In this document: positions 56,284-64,000 of the stretch, one piece after another
Layout: every line of letters begins with the position of its first letter
How positions within the stretch are numbered: the first letter of the stretch is position 1
NCBI GenBank assembly: GCA_001599755.1
Contig: BCHX01000008.1
Location: forward strand, 1,488,001-1,552,000
Direction: 5' to 3'
Length of the DNA: 64,000 nucleotides
From: Gliomastix tumulicola
Lineage: Eukaryota; Ascomycota; Sordariomycetes; Hypocreales; Bionectriaceae
Notes under the pieces: generated by a model
What the model was told of the DNA's origin: nothing
What the model saw: only the letters and a program-made list of their open reading frames with translations
The model's database searches: none
Translations under genes and position numbers: made by a program

Positions 56284-57070
56284 GCTGTCGGTGTCTGGCG
56301 GTTGTGTTCTGGGGGACCTGGTTGTTGAATCGAAGGGTAGTTTCTCAGGGCGTCGTCATCCCATTGCCCGAGATATTGTGATGGTAAATGCGCCCTAGAA
56401 GGTCGTCGAGGAGAACATGGGCATAAAAGAGTGAATAAGGAACCTGAAAACCACACCCTCGAGGAGAATCGACGGGAGGGATCAGCCAATGTCTCTCAGG
56501 TCTTGTTGCGAGGTGGCATACTGGGAGAGATGGACAGGGGAAATTTAAGTGGAGACACCTTCAAGGTTCCCACCATTAGCATCTTTTAGTGGGAACCTCG
56601 ATGGTCTGTGTCGGGCTATTACCTTGCAGCTGCTTTTTCGTGTAAGCTGTGGTAGCAGGCAATAGGAGGATACTTCTGGCTATGTATCGGCAAGGGCTAA
56701 AAAGTGGATTGCCTGCATCAACCCCTGTCATAGCTCTCCAAGGAAGTCGCGACTCAAACAGGTTCGCGTCGGCAATTTAGACATCCCCTCCGTGTTCCAT
56801 CCATTGTTTACGACATCGCCATATGTAAGCTACCTGCTATAGGATCGTCGACGAACCTCCGAGTACGCCGCCGACAAGTGCTACCAGCCTTTGCTTCGAA
56901 CACCTGCTTCGATACGAGCTTCGTGTCAACGAATCACTTTCGCGCGACCGAAGCAGCTTGCCTGCTTCAATCGACGACAACCACCGCGCAAAACTTGGGG
57001 TGTGCCGCCCAACTCGACGCATCGCATCACACAGTTCCCAACATACCGGAAACAACCGAGTCGCCCTCCG
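56284..57070. promoter_or_regulatory. Divergent promoter, MCD4 / CSM1
   Basis: A 787-bp spacer between divergent starts. A frame in phase with CSM1 is open from 56,891, but its 60 residues have no coiled-coil or AT-hook character and were left out. Confidence 0.5.
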
Positions 57071-58486
57071 ATGCCGCGATTAAAACCGTCGGCCGGTCTC
57101 ACTAGCTTGATTGAGTCGGATTCGGAACCAGACTTCGACAGTTTCGAGGCAGTGGATGTAGAGAATCTCGTGGAGGAAACACGCGCCATGTCCGCTCCAA
57201 AGCGCGGGCGCCCACCCGCGAACAGGGTTATCAAACCGGCGCAGCGCGCTGCACCGGCGAAGCGCGGTGCCGCGGCAGCACGAGCGAAGGCCGTGGAAAA
57301 AAATCTGGGCGATGAATCAGTCGTGGGCTCTCTAGGGAAGCCGCGGGGCAGGCCGAAGGCTTCTAAGACATCGGGATCTGTCGAAACAACCCAGAACGGA
57401 ACTGCAATCAAGGGACGTCGCGGGCGGCCGCCGAAGGACCAGGCAAGCGAAGCGCCTGACAGCCAAACACAAGAGAAGCATGATGCATCTCATATAATCG
57501 TGATGGAAGTGGATGAGCTTGAAGATGAAGTTCCGGGGTCAACAAGACCTGCTTCGAAGCACAATTATCATAAAGACTTGGACTTAGACGATCATCCCGA
57601 CGACGACTCACTACGACAGCGGCTAGAAGAGATGAGCAGGAAGTACAAGAGCTTGGAAGCAAGGCATAACGACCTCAGAGAATCGGTGGTCAAGGAGGCA
57701 GAGCGCAACTTTGATCGACTTAAGAAGCAAGCAGAGGCAGCTAATGCTTGTAAGTGGCTCCAGCTCGATTCTCTAGGCCTTGATAATGTCATGCTAACCT
57801 CAGCGTTAAGCTGCCAATAAACTGATTGCAGAGCTCAAGGCGGAGTTGGCGACCCAGACCAGACTCGCAGATCAAGGAAGAGAAGCGCAGCATCAGCTGG
57901 GCCTCAGCGAAGCCAATCGCTCAGACCTTGAATCTCAGATCGCGACACTGGACTCCGCTCTAGCTGACGCCAAAAAGGAAGCCAAAGCATTAACTGTCAA
58001 ACTTGGCGCAGCGAGAAATGCCGATGTGAAAGTCCCTGGGAGTGCCTTGAAGAACAAGGCAATCTCAGCTGCAGCGGGCAACGCCGATGCTGTCAAGGTG
58101 GCACAGCTCAAAGAAGACTTGTACGGCGACCTGACCGGATTGATTGTGCGTGGCTTGCAGCACGACGGCGACGAGGATATCTTCGACTGTATCCAGACTG
58201 GACGGAATGGGAGTGAGTTAAAGCCGCATTTAAAGGATGCCTTGATCATCGCTAACCCGTTATTTTTGTAGCTTTGCATTTCAAACTAGCGCTATATCCC
58301 CTTGAGGAGGTGGATAACTACGAGGATGTCGAGTGCACGTATCGACCACAGCTGGACCCGGACCGCGATGAGGCTTTAATGGATGTTCTTCCAGAATACT
58401 TGCTGGAGGAGATCACGTTTCCAAGAAATCAGGCGTCTAAGTTCTACGCTCGAGTTACTAAATCTCTGACGGAGAGGCTCGAATAG
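57071..58486 (+). CDS. Monopolin subunit Pcs1/Csm1
   Basis: Exons 57,071-57,749, 57,811-58,212 and 58,272-58,486 give 431 aa. The N-terminal ~170 residues are disordered and hold three AT-hook-like motifs (KRGRPPA at about 44, PRGRPKA at about 91, RRGRPPK at about 117). A coiled coil runs from about 178 to 290. The C-terminal Csm1 globular domain reads LHFKLALYPLEEVDNYEDVECTY, then LPEYLLEEITFPRNQASKFYARV. Csm1/Pcs1 forms the V-shaped monopolin core with Lrs4/Mde4. In fission yeast it clamps kinetochore microtubule sites, and in budding yeast it also acts at rDNA. The first intron must end at 57,809-57,810; the nearer CAG acceptor at 57,829-57,831 would create TAG at the junction. Confidence 0.9.
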
Positions 58487-58969
58487 AAAATCCGGTGTGA
58501 ATATTTAACTTCAGTGTTCATACCTATAGTACTCTGCTTTGTTGGCTATGAGTGAGACCTTGCGGATAGAAGAATTGACTACCACGGTACAGGCGCTTAG
58601 TCTACGACTCTGACCGAGGCCGGGATGAGCAACTCTATGTTATCTGTATAATAAGGGTTATAAGGTGCTTTGGAAGTTATTTAGCCACCACCATACATAT
58701 GCATGAAGTTGTGAAATGCAGGCCTACTACTAAGTAGGTTGGTTGGCAGGCAGACCTTCACATGTCGTACACGCATTAGTGGCCCAGCTTTTTGTGTCAC
58801 GGCACTCGCACTGGGGATTGCCCCTAATAAAAGGTCCCCATCCTTAGTACATGGTAGCATTTTAGCTTCGTTACCCGACAGACAGCCAGCGTGACGCCAC
58901 TTCCAACAATCCGAACACGCGTACTTCGCTCCGCCATGAGCGCAATCTAGGGCTGTTTCATTTTCTGTT
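58487..58969. other. Intergenic region, CSM1 / MSP1
   Basis: A 483-bp head-to-tail gap. The end carries a tiny upstream open frame, listed separately. No other gene is evident. Confidence 0.5.
58936..58950 (+). promoter_or_regulatory. Four-codon upstream open frame before MSP1
   Basis: ccgccATGagcgcaatcTAG encodes M-S-A-I. It has a good start context and ends 19 bases before the MSP1 ATG at 58,970. If it is in the transcript it could lower MSP1 translation or favour the second ATG at 59,012. Confidence 0.35.
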
Positions 58970-60309
58970 ATGCCAGAGAAGCCACTCTTGTGGCTGCGCT
59001 GGGTCTTCGGGATGAGCGACCGACGAAAGCTGGGCGATGTCGCCTTGGACGCGCTGCTCTTCGTGGGCATCATGTCAGCCGGCGTCTACGTCGCGCGGAC
59101 GTTCCTGAATCCGATCCTGGCTGGCCTCGTCGACCCGGAGAAGGAGAAGCAGGAGCAGGCGAGACAACACGCGAAGGCACATCTCGAGCGTCTACACCGT
59201 CGGCAGCGACCGCAAGAGGATGGCGAGGACGACCTGTCGCTCTCGAGAGGCGCTCGGGTAGAGGACTTGCAGCTTAACGAGTACGAGAATCTGATAGCAC
59301 TGGAGATGGTGGCGCCGGAGGATATCTCGGTAGGATTTGATGGTAAGCGCTCGATGTGGGGGATTTATTGGGCTGGCTGGCTGACTGACTGACTGCGTCT
59401 TTGATAGATATCGGCGGCTTGGAAACCATCATCGAGGAGATCAGGGAAGCCGTCATCTACCCGCTTACGATGCCTCATATCTATTCCCACGGCGGATCGC
59501 TCCTATCTGCGCCTTCGGGCGTTCTACTATACGGGCCACCGGGATGCGGCAAGACGATGCTCGCGAAGGCGGTGGCGCACGAGAGCGGTGCCTCGTTCAT
59601 CAACCTACACATCTCAACTCTTACGGAGAAATGGTACGGCGATTCCAACAAGATTGTGCGAGCCGTCTTCTCGCTGGCTCGGAAGATGCAGCCCGCCATC
59701 ATCTTCATCGACGAAATCGATGCCGTGCTGGGTACGAGGCGGAGCGGCGAGCACGAGGCAAGCGGCATGGTCAAGGCAGAGTAAGTTCGGCTGATGAACT
59801 AGGACATGAATTTTGCGTGCTGATACTCTTTGGACAGGTTCATGACCCTTTGGGATGGTCTGGTGTCCGCCGATTCTGCAGGAAAGCCTGCGCAGATCGT
59901 GGTTCTGGGCGCCACGAACCGCATCAACGATATCGACGAGGCTATCCTCCGGCGCATGCCCAAGAAGTTCGGTGTTCCTCTGCCCGGCCGAGAGCAGCGG
60001 CGTAGGATCCTGCAGCTGGTCTTGCGGGATACCAAGACGGACCCGAACGATTTCGACCTCGACTACGTGGCGCAGATCACCGCCGGCATGTCTGGTAGCG
60101 ACCTCAAGGAGGCATGCCGCGACGCCGCCATGACGCCAGTCAGGGAGTACCTGCGCGAGCATCAGGGGCAGGGACGAGCGCCGGCTGCCGTCGACCCTAG
60201 AAACTTTCGGGGGATCAGGAACGACGACTTCCTCGGTCGTCGCGGCGTAAGGGCACGGGGCGCTACGCAAGAGGTCATTGATGAGGCAATGATTGAGGAG
60301 CAAGACTGA
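58970..60309 (+). CDS. MSP1: Msp1/ATAD1 AAA ATPase, membrane protein extractor
   Basis: Exons 58,970-59,342, 59,408-59,780 and 59,838-60,309 give 405 aa. An N-terminal membrane segment (about 24-45, LDALLFVGIMSAGVYVARTFL) is followed by a charged linker. The AAA domain carries DDIGGLE (about 124-130), Walker A GPPGCGKT (167-174), Walker B IIFIDEID (222-229) and GATNRINDIDEAILRRMPKKF. Msp1 sits in the mitochondrial outer membrane and peroxisomes and pulls out mislocalised tail-anchored proteins. An alternative start at 59,012 (MSDRRKL) would still keep the membrane segment. The linker's K/R- and Q-rich stretch (KEKQEQARQHAKAHLERLHRRQ) fits the helix seen before the AAA domain. Confidence 0.94.
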
Positions 60310-61165
60310 GCTGTTTCGAAGGAACTGGTGCTTCAATATTACCCCGGATCTAAGAGGCAACTTGCCTATACTTGGACAGGAGCACAGTCACGCCACTTAC
60401 CCGTTGGTAATTGCCTGCATTTCCATATCTCTCTACACGGCCTTCTCGGAACATCCTACTTCTTTGTTTTTTCAACTGCATGCAATGTATTGATACTGGC
60501 ACGGAGTATTTAGGTCTGGGCTGTTAGTTAATACTCATAGACGAGTTAGACATGAAATAAGGATTCATCGCTTATCATCTTCGGTGTGTCGGGCTTCGGT
60601 ATCTAGTCTCTTGTTGGCGGTCTATCGGGACAGTGCGTCGTTCGCGCGGCAGGAAACTGTGCTGGAAAGCACGTCATTTGCAGCCGGCACACGGAATCGA
60701 CGTGATCTGTTAGCGGGGTACCTCGCAATAGGCAGGTCCCCCGCACATGGCGAAGTACCGACCGAACGGTTCCCTCCGACCATCGGCTCAACGAATTGGC
60801 GGTGGGATGACGAGATCTTAGAGGCTGGAAAAGCTATGGGAATCTGGAGTTACTCATCTAAAACCTGGCCATATCCTTCAACCGATTCATTTCTTCCTTG
60901 TACTTTCAAAGACGGAGAGAATTCAATTCCACGTCTAACCCATCCTATCCTCATTTCCTTTCACTAAACCTAACTTCACCCCGCCTCTTTGCCCCTCATC
61001 GCGTCCTTGTTTGTATCAATTGCAACTTTTCCCTTCCAGTGCTGCTCCCTAAATTCGCCCGCCCTTCGACATCAGCCGGTCAATCCGCTAGACCGCTTCT
61101 CCTCACTTTCTCCTTTTCCTGTCCAACCCTTGTACCACTTAGCGACCGATACCACAGCCGCCGAC
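60310..61165. promoter_or_regulatory. Upstream region of the cystathionine lyase gene
   Basis: An 856-bp gap. The last 200 bp are C/T-rich, typical of a fungal core promoter and 5' UTR. I found no CACGTG (Cbf1-type) site. Confidence 0.5.
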
Positions 61166-62580
61166 ATGAGCGCAAACTCGAGCCAGGGCAGCGGCAGTTC
61201 GTCCTCCAAGCCCGCCCACCCGCTGAAGCAGCAGGTTGATCTAGACGGCCATGACCTGCCGCCGTCGCCCGCCCCGTCGAGCCCGCGGAACGGCCGCCGG
61301 CGCTATGCCCTCGCGACCGAACTCGTCTACACCGACAGCAAGGACCAGTACGGCGCATCGAGCATCCCCATCTACCAGTCCGCCACCTTCAAGCAGACGA
61401 CGGCCGCCGGTGGCCAGTCCGAGTACGACTACACGCGGTCCGGGAACCCGACGCGGACACACCTGGAGCGCCACCTGGCCAAGATCATGAACGCGAACCG
61501 GGTGCTTTCTGTGAGCTCTGGCATGGGTGCGCTGGACGTCATTGCCAGGTTGCTGCGGCCGGGCGACGAGGTCATCACGGGCGACGACTTATACGGAGGA
61601 ACACACAGACTGCTCACCTACATGGCTACGAACCAGGGCATCGTCGTGCACCATGTCGACACCACGACTGCGGACACGGTCACGGCCAAGATCACAGACA
61701 AGACGGCCATGGTTTTGTTGGAGACTCCCACCAACCCCCTCATTAAGATCGTCGACGTCCAGTCCATCGCGCGCGCCGCGCACGAGGCGAACTCCAAGGC
61801 GCTGGTCGTCGTCGACAACACCATGCTCTCCCCGATGCTCTCGAACCCGCTCGACCTTGGCGCCGACATCGTCTACGAGTCGGGAACCAAGTACCTCTCA
61901 GGCCACCACGACATCATGGCGGGCGTCATTGCCGTCAACGACACCGAGATCGGCAACAGGCTCTTCTTCACCATCAACTCGACCGGATGCGGCCTCTCGC
62001 CCAACGACTCCTTCCTGCTCATGCGCGGCGTCAAGACCCTCGCCATCCGCATGGAGAAGCAGCAGGCCAACGCCCAGGCCATCGCCGAGTTCCTCGAGGC
62101 CCGCGGCTTCCGCGTGCGCTACCCGGGCCTGCGCTCCCACCCACAGTACGACCTGCACTGGTCCATGGCCCGCGGCGCCGGCGCCGTGCTGTCGTTCGAG
62201 ACGGGGGACCCGGCCATCTCGGAGCGCATCGTCGAGGCTGCCAGGCTGTGGGCCATCAGCGTTAGTTTCGGGTGCGTGAACAGCCTCATCAGCATGCCCT
62301 GCCAGATGAGCCACTCCAGCATCGACCCCAAGACGCGGCGGGAGCGCCAGATGCCCGAGGATATCATTCGCTTGTGCGTGGGCATTGAGGATGTCAATGA
62401 TCTGATTGACGATCTATCTCGAGCTGTAAGGTCCCTGCTGATGGCAAATACATACCCCACCGAACTTATACTGACAATCTTCGTTCGCAGCTCGTCCAAG
62501 CAGGAGCTGTTACGGTGACTATGGACGGCTTCCACGCCACCGGTGCCGCTGAGCAACTCGGCCAAGCACAGATCTCATGA
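61166..62580 (+). CDS. Cystathionine beta-lyase / gamma-synthase family PLP enzyme
   Basis: Exons 61,166-62,425 and 62,491-62,580 give 449 aa. After a Ser/Pro-rich tail of about 45 residues comes the Cys/Met-metabolism PLP fold: ASSIPIYQSATFK, YDYTRSGNPTRTHLE, SSGMGALD, DDLYGGTHRL and LETPTNPL. These are followed by VVVDNT and the Schiff-base site SGTKYLSGH with Lys242. The C-terminal SFGCVNSLISMPCQMSH and LCVGIEDVNDLIDDL close the fold. This set best fits fungal cystathionine beta-lyase (MetG/Str3), which converts cystathionine to homocysteine. Gamma-lyase or gamma-synthase activity cannot be ruled out by motifs alone. The last exon encodes 29 residues ending QAQIS, without a clear peroxisomal signal. 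Confidence 0.92.
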
Positions 62581-63099
62581 TAGATATACACACATATGGA
62601 AGGGAAATCACATTACCAGGTCACATCATGTCTGGGTCACACGGCGTTTTATGTTGGGCTTTTTTCTTCTTCTCCTTTTTTTCTCTTACTGCAGCGGTGG
62701 TTTTTCATATGGGGTCTTCAAAAAGTTGAAAGGCTTAGAACCGTGGCGGCTGTTTGTCGTTCTCTCTGCTGGCCCATGGCGGGCTACATGCGATCTACAT
62801 TTCATCCATTGCACTCGCATAGGTGGGATTTTGAATTGTGCGTGGGCATGTGCTGTTGTTCCTAGGATATCTAGCATTGCATCTAAACAGATCTCTACGA
62901 TGCTGGAAGAAATATGAATCACGGACACGTCACCACATAGGAAGATAGAAATGCTGTATTTATGACAAACGCCTCCGTGTTCCTGGGCTTACTATACACA
63001 ATTGTCCACATCAGCTCTCACCGCTCCCTTCCTATGTAGTATAAACAGGGGCCGTAGGACAATGGCGACCCGGATTTCAGCAAGAATCACGACAACTTA
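62581..63099. other. 3'-3' intergenic region, cystathionine lyase / Serinc
   Basis: A 519-bp gap between convergent genes, T-rich near 62,655-62,690. Nothing else is recognised. Confidence 0.5.
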
Positions 63100-64000
63100 T
63101 CAGAACTCGAACCGATCAGGCAACACGATGGGCGCAACGAGCGTCCAAATGTACAGCGCATGGCAAGCCCACGCACTCACAATCTTGACCCAGCTGGCGG
63201 CGTACGTGCGGCCAACGGTAGCAAAGTCGCCGTCCTTCGTCGCGTCCTCGTGGTTGAGTACCAGCAGGGTCGAGACCCAGCAGGTCGCCAGGAAGAAGAT
63301 GATGTGGAACATGGTGTAGTTGTACTGCGTCTTCGAGCGCTCATCGTCGCCGGTCTTTGCGTCGCCAGCGTCGCTCTCGTCGTCGGAGAGGAGGGCGTCC
63401 GCGGGGAGACTGCCTTCCTCGACGGCGCGACGGAGAGCCTCCGCCCGCATCTCGCGCCTGCTGCCGGGCTGCTGAGTGATGAGATCGTGCTCGTCGTCCT
63501 CGTCGAGGTGAATGGGCCCGGACGAGTTCCCAAGTCCCAGGCTCTGCGTCGCGGCGCGCGTCGTGGTGTACGCCACGGTCAGCATCGTGACGATGGCGCC
63601 GATGACCACAGACGTGGTTCGCGTTCCCTGGGCGCGGACGAGCGGGTTGCAGTGGTTGTCGTCGGGCTCCATGGACACGGCAGACATGGTGAGATAGGTG
63701 CAGTAGACGGCGACCATGGCAGCCTGCGCGAGGCCGGCCTTGGGGTTGTGTTCCTGGACGGTGCTGTTGACGGAGATGAACGAGATGATGACCCAGAGGA
63801 GCAGGTTCACCGTGATGGCCGTCTGGTTCATGGTACAGTTGGACGCGGCGAAGAAGATATACTGCACAATCGTCATCGCCAGCGAGCCGAGGTACATGCC
63901 GAGCGTAGACCCGATCAACACAAACCGCCACCACCTCGAGTCCGTGTCCTCGATCTGTGCCAAGCAGTATTCAGCCCAGGTGTGTGCAAGGTCGACGAGC
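63100..64000 (-). CDS. TMS1: Serinc/Tms1 family membrane protein (5' end outside window)
   Basis: The coding frame enters at the right edge and stops at 63,100, giving about 300 C-terminal residues with no stop and no clear intron. The edge reads DLAHTWAEYCLAQIEDTDSRWW, a block typical of Serinc/TDE1 proteins. Several membrane helices follow (for example FVLIGSTLGMYLGSLAMTIVQYIFF and ITVNLLLWVIISFISV), then the conserved NPKAGLAQAAMVAVYCTYLTMSAV. An acidic cytosolic loop precedes the final pair of helices (YTMFHIIFFLATCWVSTLLV; VKIVSAWACHALYIWTLVAPIVLP). Serinc proteins are multi-pass membrane proteins of the secretory and endosomal system; their lipid role is debated. The N-terminal part lies beyond 64,000. 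Confidence 0.95.
   Translation of the reverse strand, partial: LVDLAHTWAEYCLAQIEDTDSRWWRFVLIGSTLGMYLGSLAMTIVQYIFFAASNCTMNQTAITVNLLLWVIISFISVNSTVQEHNPKAGLAQAAMVAVYCTYLTMSAVSMEPDDNHCNPLVRAQGTRTTSVVIGAIVTMLTVAYTTTRAATQSLGLGNSSGPIHLDEDDEHDLITQQPGSRREMRAEALRRAVEEGSLPADALLSDDESDAGDAKTGDDERSKTQYNYTMFHIIFFLATCWVSTLLVLNHEDATKDGDFATVGRTYAASWVKIVSAWACHALYIWTLVAPIVLPDRFEF

Noticed and set aside
15586..64000. Secondary-metabolite or other co-regulated gene cluster
   Set aside because: The genes are unrelated housekeeping functions. No synthase, transporter or pathway regulator is present.

Overview
The window looks like a filamentous ascomycete chromosome (Pezizomycotina; I cannot go lower with confidence). 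The evidence is short 46-106 bp introns with GTRNGT donors and CTAAC-type branch points, the gene set (eisosome protein 1, an O-GlcNAc-transferase-like protein, a Srv2/CAP homologue, a Pcs1/Csm1 homologue, a peroxisomal and mitochondrial carnitine acetyltransferase), and a block of DNA with an extreme repeat-induced point mutation (RIP) signature.

Region 1 (1 to about 15,585) is gene-free and very AT-rich. By eye it has no CpG and almost no CpA or TpG. It holds the ghost of a Ty3/gypsy retrotransposon. One uninterrupted reading frame (about 2,280-8,890, + strand) still reads gag, zinc knuckle, protease, reverse transcriptase, RNase H and integrase if its TAA/TAG stops are taken as mutated Gln (or Trp) codons. 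Its catalytic and zinc-binding residues have been converted by C-to-T or G-to-A changes. A further roughly 4.7 kb of equally degraded sequence (9,600-14,260) is unidentified. A directly repeated segment of about 120 bp lies at both ends (1-128 and 14,262-14,380). The block ends abruptly near 15,585.

Region 2 (15,586-64,000) is ordinary gene-dense euchromatin with 18 recognisable protein genes, most of them interrupted by introns. In order: Frag1/DRAM/Sfk1 membrane protein (+); eisosome protein 1 (-); DSP-like tyrosine phosphatase (+); METTL2/Trm140-type tRNA m3C methyltransferase (-); EMC2 (+); OGT-like glycosyltransferase (-); ribosomal protein L12 (-); SEC23 (-); EXO70 (+); Mak32-like PfkB protein (+); MCM3 (-); Srv2/CAP (+); carnitine acetyltransferase (-); Rsc8/Swi3 (-); MCD4 GPI ethanolamine-phosphate transferase (-); Pcs1/Csm1 (+); Msp1 AAA ATPase (+); cystathionine beta-lyase-type PLP enzyme (+). 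A Serinc/Tms1 gene (-) runs off the right edge.

These genes are housekeeping and do not form one pathway. Loose themes are membrane traffic and the ER (SEC23, EXO70, EMC2, MCD4, Msp1, eisosome, Sfk1-like, Serinc) and chromosome biology (MCM3, Rsc8, Csm1). I see no secondary-metabolite cluster, tRNA, rRNA or CRISPR array. I found no clearly new biological system. The most unusual material is the RIP block, with its residual CAC/GTG context bias, preserved ghost frame and unidentified second part. Smaller points are listed in the findings.
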